Assembly: GCF_029351045.1 (NCBI RefSeq)
Contig: NZ_JARKIN010000001.1
Coordinates: 372,001-436,000, forward strand
Direction of reading: 5' to 3'
Source: Streptomyces sp. WMMB303
GTDB taxonomy: Bacteria > Actinomycetota > Actinomycetes > Streptomycetales > Streptomycetaceae
Length of the DNA stretch: 64,000 nucleotides
The position numbers were made by a program, and so were the translations under genes. Positions 38,377 through 47,209 of the stretch are shown here, piece after piece. Numbering within the stretch: the stretch's first letter is position 1; each line of letters starts with the position of its first letter. The notes under the pieces were generated by a model. It was not told the DNA's origin. It made no database searches and was given only the letters and a program-made list of their open reading frames with translations.

Positions 38377-39321
38377 TCAGACCGCGCCGGTCTCCAGCAG
38401 CTTCCAGCCCGCCGCCCCCGCACCGATCAGCCCGGCGTCGGTACCGGTGGCGGCGGGGGCGAGTGCGAGGTCCTGGACGTAGGGCAGGGTCGCGTACCGC
38501 TCGAGTTCCTTACGCAGCGGGGTGAAGAGCACCTCGCCCGCGCGGGCGACGCCGCCGCCGACGACCGCGATCTCGACCTCGACGAGGGTGGCGGTGGCGG
38601 CGATGGCGGCCGCCAGGGCGCGGGCGGCCCGTTCGAAGGCCGCTCTCGCGGTCGGGTCTCCCGCGCGAGCGGCGGCGGCCACGCCCGCAGCGGTGGCGTC
38701 CTGGTCGGGTCCGGGACGCCAGCCCTCCTCCAGGGCGCGGCGCGCGATGTTGGTGCCGCTGGCGACGGTCTCGACACAGCCGTAGGAGCCGCAGGGGCAC
38801 AGGACGCCGTCCATCTCGACGCTGATGTGCCCGATATGGCCGGCGTTCCCGGTGGGCCCCGGGTGGAGGGCCCCTCCCAGGATCAGGCCCCCGCCGACGC
38901 CCGTGGAGACCACCATGCACAGAGCGTCGGAGTGGCCCTTGGCGGCGCCCTGCCAGTGTTCGGCCGCGGCGATCGCCGGGCCGTCGCCGATGAGCGCGAC
39001 GGGGAGGCCACCCGCCCGGTCGCGGACGCCGGAGACGAGCGGGTGGGCACGCCAGGCGGGGATGTTGACCGGGCTGACGGTACCGGCCTTGGCGTCCACG
39101 GGGCCCGCGCTGCCGATGCCGACCGCGCCGACGCGGTACCAGTGCGGGGTTGCGATCAGTTCGCCGAGCACCTCGTCCACGGTCGCGGCCATCCGCTCGG
39201 CGCTCTCCTGCGCGGGGGTGGGCCGCTGGGTGCGGGCCAGGAGCCCGCCACCGCTGTCCACCAGAGCACCCGCGATCTTGGTGCCGCCGATGTCGAGCGC
39301 GGCGACGAGGTCGTTGGGCAT
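38377..39321 (-). CDS. ROK-family sugar kinase (glucokinase-like)
   Basis: This 314-residue kinase has the ATP phosphate motif LDIGGTKIAGALVD, the ROK zinc motif CPCGSYGCVE, the substrate segment GDGPAIAAAEHWQG, and the GGVARAGEVLF motif near the end. No DNA-binding domain is present, so it is an enzyme. Glucose or N-acetyl sugars are the usual substrates. ATG 39321 has AGGAGCC upstream; the frame upstream of it is not conserved. It is divergent from a LacI regulator, and two palindromes lie between the genes. Confidence 0.9.
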   Translation of the reverse strand: MPNDLVAALDIGGTKIAGALVDSGGGLLARTQRPTPAQESAERMAATVDEVLGELIATPHWYRVGAVGIGSAGPVDAKAGTVSPVNIPAWRAHPLVSGVRDRAGGLPVALIGDGPAIAAAEHWQGAAKGHSDALCMVVSTGVGGGLILGGALHPGPTGNAGHIGHISVEMDGVLCPCGSYGCVETVASGTNIARRALEEGWRPGPDQDATAAGVAAAARAGDPTARAAFERAARALAAAIAATATLVEVEIAVVGGGVARAGEVLFTPLRKELERYATLPYVQDLALAPAATGTDAGLIGAGAAGWKLLETGAV

Positions 39322-39381
39322 GGGCGGTCGGCTCCTGCGCGTGCGGGGGCGGGCCCGCACGGTGCGCGGGGCGGACCGCAC

Positions 39382-39418
39382 AAGTCTTGCAAGACTTCCG
39401 TGATCTGACAACGTTGTC
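39382..39418. promoter_or_regulatory. two palindromic operators between ROK kinase and LacI genes
   Basis: AAGTCTTGCAAGACTT (39382-39397) is a perfect 16-bp palindrome, and GACAACGTTGTC (39407-39418) is a perfect 12-bp palindrome with the central CG typical of LacI-family operators. They lie 60-100 bases upstream of the kinase start and 160-195 bases upstream of the LacI start. LacI-family autoregulation and control of the kinase is the simplest reading. Confidence 0.6.
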
Positions 39419-39576
39419 CAGATCTGCCGCGCCCCGCCGTTATGCTGCTCCGTACCGCGATCGACGAGCGATCGACGAACGGTACCCGCAGCACGGCACA
39501 CCCCTCGCCGGACCGCACCCACCGCTTCCCTTCCGCACCGCGCCGCCCTCCGCTCCCCAGGACAAGGACAGCACTC

Positions 39577-40683
39577 GTGGCCGCCGACGCCTCCGACCCC
39601 ACCCACCCCCCGCTCCCCTCGAGCCCCCGCGCCGCAGGGGCACGCAGCGTCGGGCGCCGGCTCCCGGGCCGGCCGACGATGAAAGACGTCGCCGCCCAGG
39701 CGGGTGTCGGCCTCAAGACCGTCTCACGGGTCGTCAACGGCGAGGCGGGAGTCTCCCAGGACACCGAGCAGCGGGTGCAGGAGGCCATCACCTCGCTCGG
39801 GTTCCGCCGCAACGACAGTGCCCGCGTGCTGCGCAAGGGGACCACGGCCAGCATCGGCCTGGTGCTGGAGGACCTCGCCGACCCGTTCTACTCCCCGCTC
39901 AGCCGGGCGGTGGAGGAGGTCGCCCGCGCGCACGGCGCGCTGCTGATCAACGGGTCCAGCGCGGAGGACCCGGAACGGGAACAGGAACTCGCGCTGGCAC
40001 TGTGCGCCCGCCGCGTCGACGGTCTGGTGATCATCCCGGCCAGTGGCGATCACCGCTATCTGGCCCCCGAGATCGCCGCGGGCGTCGCCACCGTCTTCGT
40101 CGACCGGCCCCCCGGGCGGATAGCCGCTGACCTGGTGCTCTCCGACAACTTCGAGGGCGCCCGCGAGGGCGTCGCCCATCTGATCGCCCACGGGCACCGG
40201 CGGATCGGGTACATCGGCGACCGGCCCGGAATCCACACCGCGGAGGAGCGGCTGCGCGGCTACCGGGCCGCGATGGCCGAGGCAGGATTGCCGGTGGCGC
40301 AGTCCTGGGTGGCACCCGGCGGCACGGACGCCGAGCGGGTACGTGCCGACGCGGTGCGGATGCTGGCGGGCGGCCGCGACAGCGAGCCGGTGACCGCGTT
40401 CTTCTCGGGCAACAACCGGGTGACGGTCACGCTCGTGCGGGTGCTGGCCGCGCCCGAGCGACGGGAGCGACCGGTGGCGCTGGTGGGATTCGACGACTTC
40501 GAGCTGGCCGATCTGCTCTCGCCGCCGGTCACGGTCGTCGCGCAGGACCCGGCCGATCTCGGCCGCAGCGCGGCCGAGCTGCTCTTCAGGCGGCTGGACG
40601 GCGCCGACGACGAACCGCGTACGGTCTCGCGCCCGACGACGCTGATCGCCCGGGGCTCGGGCGAGATCCCGCCGAGCGGCTGA
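39577..40683 (+). CDS. LacI-family transcriptional regulator
   Basis: The 368-residue repressor has a LacI helix-turn-helix and hinge (TMKDVAAQAGVGLKTVSRVVNGEAGVS, with VLRKGT after the hinge helix) and a periplasmic-binding-like effector domain (IGLVLEDLADPFYSPLSRAVEE, LIAHGHRRIGYIG, VGFDDFELADLL). About 30 Pro/Ala residues precede the DNA-binding domain. I start at GTG 39577 with AAGGAC upstream; ATG 39679 would give the shorter standard form. It is divergent from the ROK kinase, so it is likely a sugar-responsive regulator of that gene. Confidence 0.9.
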   Translation: MAADASDPTHPPLPSSPRAAGARSVGRRLPGRPTMKDVAAQAGVGLKTVSRVVNGEAGVSQDTEQRVQEAITSLGFRRNDSARVLRKGTTASIGLVLEDLADPFYSPLSRAVEEVARAHGALLINGSSAEDPEREQELALALCARRVDGLVIIPASGDHRYLAPEIAAGVATVFVDRPPGRIAADLVLSDNFEGAREGVAHLIAHGHRRIGYIGDRPGIHTAEERLRGYRAAMAEAGLPVAQSWVAPGGTDAERVRADAVRMLAGGRDSEPVTAFFSGNNRVTVTLVRVLAAPERRERPVALVGFDDFELADLLSPPVTVVAQDPADLGRSAAELLFRRLDGADDEPRTVSRPTTLIARGSGEIPPSG

Positions 40684-40685
40684 CG

Positions 40686-40711
40686 GCGCCGCCGGGCGGG
40701 AACGGCGGCGC
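40686..40711. terminator. terminator hairpin after LacI gene
   Basis: GCGCCGCCG (40686-40694) pairs with CGGCGGCGC (40703-40711) in a 9-bp stem with an 8-base loop, starting 3 bases after the stop codon. Confidence 0.55.
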
Positions 40712-40819
40712 GTCGGCCCCCGGGAGCTCGCGGCGCGGCTCCGGCACTCGCCGGCGCCGCTCCTTCCGCGGTACGGACAGGGCCGCCGGGGCGCCCAACT
40801 CCCGTGCTTAAGTGGGTAC

Positions 40820-41326
40820 ATGGCTGATACGACCCCGGAAGGGGCACCCTCGGCGGACTCCGCGACGGCGTCCGCCATCCCGTCGGCTCCCGCGGTGCTC
40901 ACCACGGCGCCCGGCTACCAGGTGCGGCGCCTGTATCAGGCGCATCTCGCGGGGTGGTTGCGGACGGTCGGCCCGACACTGACCGGACCGCAGTTCGCCG
41001 TCCTGACGACGGTGGGGGCCAGCCCCGGGTGCGATCAGAGTTCGCTGGCCGCCGCCGTCGCCCTGGACACCTCCACCATGGCGGACCTGGCCCGGCGTCT
41101 GGAGGACCGCGGGCTGCTGGAGCGGCGGACCGCGGCGGCGGACGGCCGTCGCAAACTGCTCTTCCTCACGGCGGAGGGTGAAAAGGCGCTCCGCGAGGCC
41201 GACGAACGGGCGCGGGAGCTCAACGAGCGGCTCCTGGCCCCCTACGAGCCCGCGGACCGCGAGCGGCTGCTGCGCGAGCTGACGGCGCTGGCCGACGACT
41301 GGGAACGGCTGAGCACCGAGAGCTGA
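40820..41326 (+). CDS. MarR-family transcriptional regulator
   Basis: The 168-residue protein has the MarR winged helix (LTGPQFAVLTTVGASPGCDQSSLAAAVALDTSTMADLARRLEDRGLLERR, then the wing AAADGRRKLLFLTAEGE) and C-terminal dimerisation helices. About 35 Ala/Ser-rich residues precede the domain. ATG 40820 has no strong Shine-Dalgarno sequence. It stands alone, with a terminator on each side, so its target is not evident. Confidence 0.9.
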   Translation: MADTTPEGAPSADSATASAIPSAPAVLTTAPGYQVRRLYQAHLAGWLRTVGPTLTGPQFAVLTTVGASPGCDQSSLAAAVALDTSTMADLARRLEDRGLLERRTAAADGRRKLLFLTAEGEKALREADERARELNERLLAPYEPADRERLLRELTALADDWERLSTES

Positions 41327-41330
41327 TCGA

Positions 41331-41369
41331 GCGCAGGCTCCGCAGGGCCGGCGACGGAGCGCCCTGCGC
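41331..41369. terminator. hairpin in the MarR/DUF6986 convergent space
   Basis: GCGCAGG plus CTCCG (41331-41342) pairs with CGGAG (41355-41359) and CCTGCGC (41363-41369), with a 3-base bulge. It lies a few bases after the MarR stop, in a 190-base convergent space. Confidence 0.5.
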
Positions 41370-41516
41370 CGCCCGACGGCACCGCACAACCGCAGCCGGG
41401 CCATCCGGGCCGGGCCGCGGAGGCCGCCCGAGAATCCTTCTCCGGCGGCGCGGCAGCGCCCACCGGGCCCGGGCGGCCGCGCGAGACCTGGGCGGCCGCC
41501 CGGAGAGCGGACGGGC

Positions 41517-42794
41517 TCAGCGGCCCGCGAGGCGGTCGAGCCCGGAGCGGTCGAGGCCGGAGACCGCGGTGACTTCGGCCGCGTCGAGCGCGCCGCAGTC
41601 GAGGCCGCGCAGCAGGTAGCCGCTGAGCGCGCGGGCGGTCGCCGGCTCGTCCATCACCTCGCCCCCGGTCTGCCCGACATAGGCGGCCAGCCGTTCGCCG
41701 GCCCGCCGCATGCCCTCGCGGTAGAAGGTGTAGACGGCGGCGTAGCGGGTGGGCAGGTGGCCGGGGTGCATGTCCCAACCCTGGTAGTAGGCCCGCGACA
41801 GCGAGCGCCTGACCAGGGAGTGGTGCAGGCGCCAGGCGTCGTGGACCTGCTCCCGGCCGCCGGTGGGGATGACGTTGGTGGAACCGTCGGAGAGTCGGAC
41901 CCCGGTTCCCGCGGCGGCGACCTGCATGACGGCCTTGGCGTGGTCGGCCGCGGGGTGGTCCATGGCCTGGTAGGCGGCGGAGACTCCGCACGAGGCGCTG
42001 TAGTCGAAGGTGCCGTAGTGCAGCGAGGTGGCGCGGCCCTCTGCTGCGTCGATCAGCCGGGCGACGGTGGCCCGCCCGTCGGCCCCGAGGATCGACTGCG
42101 TGGTCTCGATCTGGATCTCGAATCCGATCCGGCCCGGCGCCAGCCCGCGGGCCTTCTCGAACTCCTCGCACAGCCGGACCATCGCGGTGACCTGCTCGGG
42201 GTAGGTCACCTTGGGCAGGGTCAGCACCAGCCCGCCGGGCAGTCCGCCCGCCTCCATGAGGCCGGTCAGGAAGAGGTCGAGGGTGCGGATGCCGCGGTCG
42301 CGGACGGCTGCCTCCATGCACTTCATCCGGATGCCCGCGAAGGCGGGAGCGGGCCCCGGGGCGTCTTCGGCGAAGGCATCGGCGATCAGTTCGGCGGCCC
42401 GGACGGCAGCGGCGTCCTCCTCGTCGTCGGGCCGGGCACCGTAGCCGTCCTCGAAGTCGATGCGCAGGTCCTCCACGGGCTCCCGGCGCAGCTTGTCCAG
42501 GATCCGCGTGTGGACCGGCCCGGCCAGCGCCTCGTCCATGCCGAGGACCCGGGCGAGGGATGCGGCGTCCGGCGCGTGTGCGTCGAGCAGCGCCCGGGCG
42601 GTTTCGCCCCATTCCCGTACGGTGCCGGGCGTAACGGTGTCGGCGGGGACATAGACGGTGTGCACCGGCTGCCGGGTGCTCGGCTCCCCCGGGTAGCGGC
42701 GGGCGAGTTCGGCGTCCACCGGCTCCAGCAGCCGGGACACCCCTTCCAGTACGCCGCTGCCCAAGCTGGTCCCGACGGTCCGGCCCTGCGCCAT
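41517..42794 (-). CDS. DUF6986 family protein (aldolase/citrate-lyase-beta-like)
   Basis: This 425-residue protein has a HpcH/CitE-type TIM-barrel look: DLRIDFEDGYGARPDDEEDAAA, AFAGIRMKCMEAAVRDRG, GLVLTLPKVTYPEQVTAMV and IGFEIQIETTQSILG carry the acidic and basic residues of the active site. The C-terminal SLSRAYYQGWDMHPGHLPTRYAAVY is conserved in the DUF6986 family. The substrate is unknown. ATG 42794 has GGGAG about 7 bases upstream. A TCAAC-N5-GTTGA palindrome lies 33-47 bases upstream. The gene is monocistronic. Confidence 0.87.
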   Translation of the reverse strand: MAQGRTVGTSLGSGVLEGVSRLLEPVDAELARRYPGEPSTRQPVHTVYVPADTVTPGTVREWGETARALLDAHAPDAASLARVLGMDEALAGPVHTRILDKLRREPVEDLRIDFEDGYGARPDDEEDAAAVRAAELIADAFAEDAPGPAPAFAGIRMKCMEAAVRDRGIRTLDLFLTGLMEAGGLPGGLVLTLPKVTYPEQVTAMVRLCEEFEKARGLAPGRIGFEIQIETTQSILGADGRATVARLIDAAEGRATSLHYGTFDYSASCGVSAAYQAMDHPAADHAKAVMQVAAAGTGVRLSDGSTNVIPTGGREQVHDAWRLHHSLVRRSLSRAYYQGWDMHPGHLPTRYAAVYTFYREGMRRAGERLAAYVGQTGGEVMDEPATARALSGYLLRGLDCGALDAAEVTAVSGLDRSGLDRLAGR

Positions 42795-42826
42795 CTGTAC
42801 TCCCTCTCCCGCACTCCGACCCGACA

Positions 42827-42841
42827 TCAACAAAACGTTGA
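42827..42841. promoter_or_regulatory. TCAAC-N5-GTTGA palindrome before DUF6986
   Basis: TCAAC (42827-42831) and GTTGA (42837-42841) flank AAAAC, in the core-promoter position for the DUF6986 gene. It is a candidate operator for an unidentified regulator. Confidence 0.45.
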
Positions 42842-43176
42842 AGTTGGTGTGGTGACGCTAATGGCGGCCTGACCAGCCAGTCAAGGGCTTCCCGGGAGCG
42901 GGCGCAGCGGAGCCGCCGGGGAGGGCGGGGATCGGCTCGAACCATGGTTTCCGGTCGTCGTGAAACACGATGATCAGGCCATCCGGGCGGAACGAGCGCC
43001 CGGGGCGGGGTTGTCATCGCAGGCCGCAGCAGCCGGAAGGCGTCACTTTGCGCCACTGATTCAATGCGCAACGTTACCGAAACGGCAGGGGTCGATGTGC
43101 TTTGTTCACGCGGACTCGGCAAACTCACTTTCGCCGATAGATCCGGCACTTACCCCATAGCGGAAGGAAGCACACA
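42842..43176. other. divergent intergenic region before the SSI inhibitor gene
   Basis: This 335-base space holds no recognised gene. The part next to the inhibitor gene is AT-richer, with TTTGTTCACGC and GGAAGGAAG just before the ATG, so it is probably the inhibitor promoter and leader. Confidence 0.4.
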
Positions 43177-43626
43177 ATGCGGAAGACCGCACCCTGGCGC
43201 ACCGCCCTCACCACGGCGGCTGCTGTCACGGGCGCCGTCAGCGCCCTCGCGCTCACGGCAGCACCCGCCGAGGCCGCGCCTGCCAAGGCCACCTCGCTGT
43301 ACGCCCCCTCGGTCCTGGTGCTCACCATCGCGGACGGCGAGAGCGCCGCGACCACGGCGCCCCAGCGTGCCGTCACCCTGAACTGCATGCCGGCCCCGTC
43401 CGGCAGCCACCCCGCCGCGCAGGACGCCTGCGCCCGACTGCGGGCCTCCGGCGGCGACTTCGACGCCCTGACGGAGGGCGGCGAGCAGACCTTCTGCACC
43501 AAGGAATGGCGGCCCGTCGTGGTGACCGCCCAGGGCGTGTGGCAGGGCGAGCGCGTGAACTACGAGCGCACCTTCGCCAACGCCTGCCAGAAGCGGGTCG
43601 AGGGCAGCTCCGTCTTCGCCTTCTGA
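43177..43626 (+). CDS. subtilisin inhibitor-like (SSI) secreted protease inhibitor, trypsin-type
   Basis: The 149-residue precursor has a Sec signal peptide (basic MRKTAPWR, hydrophobic core, [10 protein letters not shown] cleavage zone near residue 34) and a mature SSI domain. Four cysteines (70, 85, 107, 137) fit the two SSI disulfides. The reactive-site loop is [10 protein letters not shown], placing P1 at Lys109. SSI itself has Met there, and Lys or Arg at P1 gives trypsin inhibition (as in plasminostreptin-type SIL proteins). It would act outside the cell on Streptomyces proteases. ATG 43177 has GGAAGGAAG upstream. A strong terminator follows. Confidence 0.95.
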   Translation: MRKTAPWRTALTTAAAVTGAVSALALTAAPAEAAPAKATSLYAPSVLVLTIADGESAATTAPQRAVTLNCMPAPSGSHPAAQDACARLRASGGDFDALTEGGEQTFCTKEWRPVVVTAQGVWQGERVNYERTFANACQKRVEGSSVFAF

Positions 43627-43690
43627 CCGACGCCCCGGAAGCCGCCGACGGAGCCCACCCGGCCCCCGGAGGCGGCACGGGATGAACGCA

Positions 43691-43723
43691 CTGAGCCCCG
43701 CACCGGACCGGTGCGGGGCTCAG
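43691..43723. terminator. strong bidirectional terminator
   Basis: A perfect 16-base arm (43691-43706) pairs with its complement (43708-43723) around a single base. It lies between the convergent SSI and etfA genes and is the strongest hairpin seen in the window. Confidence 0.8.
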
Positions 43724-43752
43724 CCGTCGAGCAGCCGGGGAGAACGTTAACG

Positions 43753-44715
43753 TCAGCCCTTGCGAGCCTTGATCTCCTCGGTGAGCTGGGGGACGACCTG
43801 GAAGAGGTCACCGACGACGCCGTAGTCGACCAGGTCGAAGATCGGGGCCTCGGAGTCCTTGTTGATGGCCACGATCGTCTTCGAGGTCTGCATACCGGCG
43901 CGGTGCTGGATCGCACCGGAGATGCCGGTGGCGATGTAGAGCTGCGGCGAGACGCTCTTGCCGGTCTGACCCACCTGATGGGAGTGCGGGTACCAGCCGG
44001 CGTCGACCGCGGCGCGGGAGGCGCCCACCGCGGCGCCCAGCGCGTCGGCCAGGCCCTCGATCAGCGGGAAGTTCTCGGCGCCGTTGAGGCCGCGGCCGCC
44101 GGAGACCACGATCGCGGCCTCGGTCAACTCGGGGCGGCCGGTGGACTCGCGCGGGGTGCGCGAGGTGACCTTGGTGCCGGTGGCGGAGTCGCCGAAGCCG
44201 ACCGCCAGTTCCTCGACCGCGCCTGCGGCGGGCGCCGCCTCCGGGGTGGCCGAGTTGGGCTTCACGGTGATGACCGGAGTGCCCTTGGTGATCCGGGACT
44301 TGGTGGTGAAGGCGGCCGCGAAGACCGACTGGGTGGCCACCGGGCCCTCGCCACCTGCCTCCAGGTCGACCGCGTCGGTGACGATGCCGGAGCCGAGGCG
44401 GACCGCGAGTCGCGCCGCGATCTCCTTGCCCTCCGCGGAGGAGGGCACCAGCACGGCGGCGGGCGAGACGGCATCGTGGGCCGCCTGCAGCGCGTCCACC
44501 TTGGGGACGACGAGGTAGTCGGCGAACTCGGACGCGTCGGCGGCCAGTACCCGGGTGGCGCCGTACTCACCGAGCGTCTTGGCGGCTTCCGCGGCGTTCG
44601 GGCCGAGGTGCACGGCGACCGGCTCGCCCAGTCGGCGGGCGAGGGTCAGCAGTTCGAGGGTGGGCTTGCGGACGGCGCCGTCCACGTGGTCGACGTAGAC
44701 AAGGACTTCAGCCAT
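43753..44715 (-). CDS. etfA: electron transfer flavoprotein subunit alpha
   Basis: The 320-residue subunit has an N-terminal ETF domain ([21 protein letters not shown]) and the C-terminal FAD-binding domain with the signature [33 protein letters not shown]. Together with EtfB it passes electrons from acyl-CoA dehydrogenases to the respiratory chain. It lies 90 bases after etfB on the same strand. ATG 44715 has AGGAGAGC upstream. The length is normal. Confidence 0.96.
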   Translation of the reverse strand: MAEVLVYVDHVDGAVRKPTLELLTLARRLGEPVAVHLGPNAAEAAKTLGEYGATRVLAADASEFADYLVVPKVDALQAAHDAVSPAAVLVPSSAEGKEIAARLAVRLGSGIVTDAVDLEAGGEGPVATQSVFAAAFTTKSRITKGTPVITVKPNSATPEAAPAAGAVEELAVGFGDSATGTKVTSRTPRESTGRPELTEAAIVVSGGRGLNGAENFPLIEGLADALGAAVGASRAAVDAGWYPHSHQVGQTGKSVSPQLYIATGISGAIQHRAGMQTSKTIVAINKDSEAPIFDLVDYGVVGDLFQVVPQLTEEIKARKG

Positions 44716-44805
44716 GGGGTGCTCTCCTGCGGAAGATCAGTGGGAGGTCGATGGGACGAGAGTGCGGCCGGTTCCGGGCGGAGCCGCCGCGGCGGCCGGG
44801 CCGTC

Positions 44806-45597
44806 TCAGACGAACTTGCGCTCCGCGAGGAACGCGGCGAGCTGCTTGCCGCCCTCGCCCTCGTCGTCGACGACGGTGCCCGCGGCACGCGGGGGGCGCT
44901 CGGCCACGTCCTCGACCTTGGTCCAGGCGCCTTCCAGACCGACCTCTTCGGCCTCGATGTCCAGGTCGTCGAGGTCCAGCGACTCGACGGGCTTCTTCTT
45001 GGCGGCCATGATCCCCTTGAAGGAGGGGTAGCGGGCCTCGCCGGACTGGTCGGTGACGGAGGCGACCGCCGGAAGCGGGGCCTCGAGCTGCTCGGTGGCG
45101 GTGTCGCCGTCGCGGCGCCCGGTCACCTTGCCGTCCGCCACGGAGACCTCGGACAGCAGCGTCACCTGCGGCACGCCCAGCCGCTCGGCCAGCATGGCCG
45201 GCAGCACGCCCATCGTGCCGTCGGTGGAGGCCATGCCGCAGACGACCAGGTCGTAGCCGGTCTTCTCGATGGCCTTGGCCAGGACGTAGGAGGTGCCCAG
45301 CGCGTCGGTGCCGTGCAGGTCGTCGTCCTCGACGTGCACGGCCTTGTCCGCGCCCATGGACAGCGCCTTGCGCAGGGCGTCCTTGGCGTCCTCCGGGCCC
45401 ACGGTGAGCACCGTGATCTCCGCGTCGTCGACCCCGTCCGAGTCGGCGATCTGCAAGGCCTGCTCGACCGCGTACTCGTCCAGCTCGGAGAGCAGCCCGT
45501 CGACCGACTCGCGGTCGGTGGTCCGGTCCTCCGCGAAGTGCCGGTCACCGGTGGCGTCGGGCACGTACTTCACACAGACAACGATCCTCAAGCTCAC
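44806..45597 (-). CDS. etfB: electron transfer flavoprotein subunit beta
   Basis: The 263-residue subunit begins SLRIVVCVKYVPDATGDRHF, holds AMP (ALSMGADKAVHV, ASTDGTMGVLPAMLAERLG) and has the recognition-loop region ARYPSFKGIMAAKKKPVE, which docks dehydrogenases. GTG 45597 has AGGAG 8 bases upstream. It is the first gene of the etfB-etfA operon. The promoter contains a TACTCGTCAGTA motif that is shared with the DUF4442 and acyl-CoA dehydrogenase genes. Confidence 0.96.
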   Translation of the reverse strand: MSLRIVVCVKYVPDATGDRHFAEDRTTDRESVDGLLSELDEYAVEQALQIADSDGVDDAEITVLTVGPEDAKDALRKALSMGADKAVHVEDDDLHGTDALGTSYVLAKAIEKTGYDLVVCGMASTDGTMGVLPAMLAERLGVPQVTLLSEVSVADGKVTGRRDGDTATEQLEAPLPAVASVTDQSGEARYPSFKGIMAAKKKPVESLDLDDLDIEAEEVGLEGAWTKVEDVAERPPRAAGTVVDDEGEGGKQLAAFLAERKFV

Positions 45598-45664
45598 GCC
45601 GGCTCTCCTACTGCTTCGACTCACGGGTTCCGGTCCGGTGGGACCGGGCGTCCGTCCACAATAT

Positions 45665-45676
45665 TACTCGTCAGTA
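45665..45676. promoter_or_regulatory. TACTCGTCAGTA operator-like motif before etfB
   Basis: TACT and AGTA arms flank CGTC, 68-79 bases upstream of etfB. It differs by one base from the site before the DUF4442 gene. Confidence 0.5.
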
Positions 45677-45807
45677 CATCCAGCACGTTCCCCGTTCTCA
45701 AGACCGCCGAACTGTGACGTTGCCAACCGTCGCCGACGGGGAGCGGGAACAGCCCAACTCCATCACGCGGGACGGTGCGAAGCGAGTGCCCCGGGGCAGG
45801 ATCTCGA

Positions 45808-46176
45808 TCACTCCGGACCCGCGGCAGCCGGGGACGCGCCGACAGCGGCGCCCAGCGCCGCGATGACGTCCGCCTTGCGCGGCTGCCCCGTCGCCCGTCT
45901 GACGATCCGCCCCCCGGCGTCGAGGACGAACACCGTGGGCGTACCGGCCACCTCCAGCTCACGCACGAGCGCCAGGTGCTCCTCGGCGTCGACCTCGAGG
46001 TGGGCGACGCCCTCGACCATGGCGGCCACCTCGGCCAGCGTACGGCGGGTGGCACGGCAGGGCTGGCAGAAGGCGCTGGAGAACTGCACCAGAGTGGCCC
46101 GCTCCCCCAGCCGCGCACCGGCACCGAGCAGCTCGGGGCTCAACCGCTCCACCCGCTCCACCACGAAGACCTCCAT
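45808..46176 (-). CDS. thioredoxin-like protein
   Basis: The 122-residue protein has a thioredoxin fold with the redox motif AFCQPCR (Cys37, Cys40) and the cis-proline segment AGTPTVFVLDAGG. No signal peptide is visible, so it is cytoplasmic. It may be a minor thioredoxin. ATG 46176 (MEVFVVE) is preceded by AAGGAATCACAGG; the ATG at 46215 has no ribosome binding site. It is convergent with nothing and divergent from the acyltransferase gene. Confidence 0.88.
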   Translation of the reverse strand: MEVFVVERVERLSPELLGAGARLGERATLVQFSSAFCQPCRATRRTLAEVAAMVEGVAHLEVDAEEHLALVRELEVAGTPTVFVLDAGGRIVRRATGQPRKADVIAALGAAVGASPAAAGPE

Positions 46177-46330
46177 TCCTGTGATTCCTTCGATTCCCGC
46201 GATTACCGCGTGCATACGGACAAGTCTGCCGCGAGGGTAGCCAGGAGCAATGCTTTGGGGAACGATCTGCCGGAGTCGGAAGTTACGCCCCCGTAAGTAC
46301 CGGCCTCCCGAGACGAAGGGTTACCCCGAC

Positions 46331-47050
46331 GTGGCAGATCTCCTCTACCCGCCGGTGATCGGTGCGGCACGAGCGTGGTTCAAAGCTCTCGACCTGCGCT
46401 TCGACATCCGCGGCACCGAACATGTGCCCTCCCGCGGCGGCGCCGTACTGGTGAGCAACCACATCAGCTATCTGGACTTCCTCTTCACCGGTCTCGCGGC
46501 ACGCCCCGCCAAGCGGCTGGTGCGCTTCATGGCCAAGGAGTCGGTCTTCCGGCACAAGGTCTCCGGACCGCTGATGCGCGCGATGAAGCACATACCGGTG
46601 GACCGCTCGCGGGGCGAGCACGCGTACGAGCACGCGCTGCAGGCGCTGCGGTCCGGCGAGGTCGTGGGCGTCTTCCCGGAGGCGACCATCTCCCCTTCCT
46701 TCACCCTGAAGGACTTCAAGAGCGGTGCGGCCCGGCTGGCACAGGATGCCCGGGTACCGCTCGTCCCGATGGCACTGTGGGGCACCCAGCGGCTGTGGAC
46801 CAAGGGACACAAGCGGGACTTCGGCCGCAACCACATCCCCGTCGGCATCCGCGTCGGCGAGCCCATCGAGGCGGACCCGCACGAGTCGGTGCGCGGCGTC
46901 ACCGAGCGGCTGCGCGAGCGGATGCAGGAGCTGCTGGAGACGGCGCAGCGCGCCTACCCGGCCACGCCCCGGACGCCGGACGACACCTGGTGGCTGCCGG
47001 CCCACCTCGGCGGCAGCGCGCCCACCCCCGCGCAGGCCCGCGCGCAGTGA
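46331..47050 (+). CDS. 1-acyl-sn-glycerol-3-phosphate acyltransferase (PlsC-like)
   Basis: The 239-residue acyltransferase has the HX4D motif NHISYLDF (His44, Asp49), the GPLMRAMKHIPVDR block II, and the FPEATIS block III (usually FPEGTRS). The N-terminal hydrophobic helix would anchor it to the membrane. It transfers an acyl chain to lysophosphatidic acid or a related lipid. GTG 46331 has GAAGGG about 12 bases upstream. It is a single gene. Confidence 0.9.
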   Translation: MADLLYPPVIGAARAWFKALDLRFDIRGTEHVPSRGGAVLVSNHISYLDFLFTGLAARPAKRLVRFMAKESVFRHKVSGPLMRAMKHIPVDRSRGEHAYEHALQALRSGEVVGVFPEATISPSFTLKDFKSGAARLAQDARVPLVPMALWGTQRLWTKGHKRDFGRNHIPVGIRVGEPIEADPHESVRGVTERLRERMQELLETAQRAYPATPRTPDDTWWLPAHLGGSAPTPAQARAQ

Positions 47051-47209
47051 CCGGGTGGTGACCGGCCCACCGGCGCTGCCCGATGCCGGCGACGGCGGGC
47101 CGGACGCCGGCTGAATCCGGACCCGGGGAACGGCTCCGGACAGGCGCGCAACACCACATGATCCGCGCCACCGGTGGCCGCCATGGGGGCGCCCGCATGC
47201 GGCGCCCGG

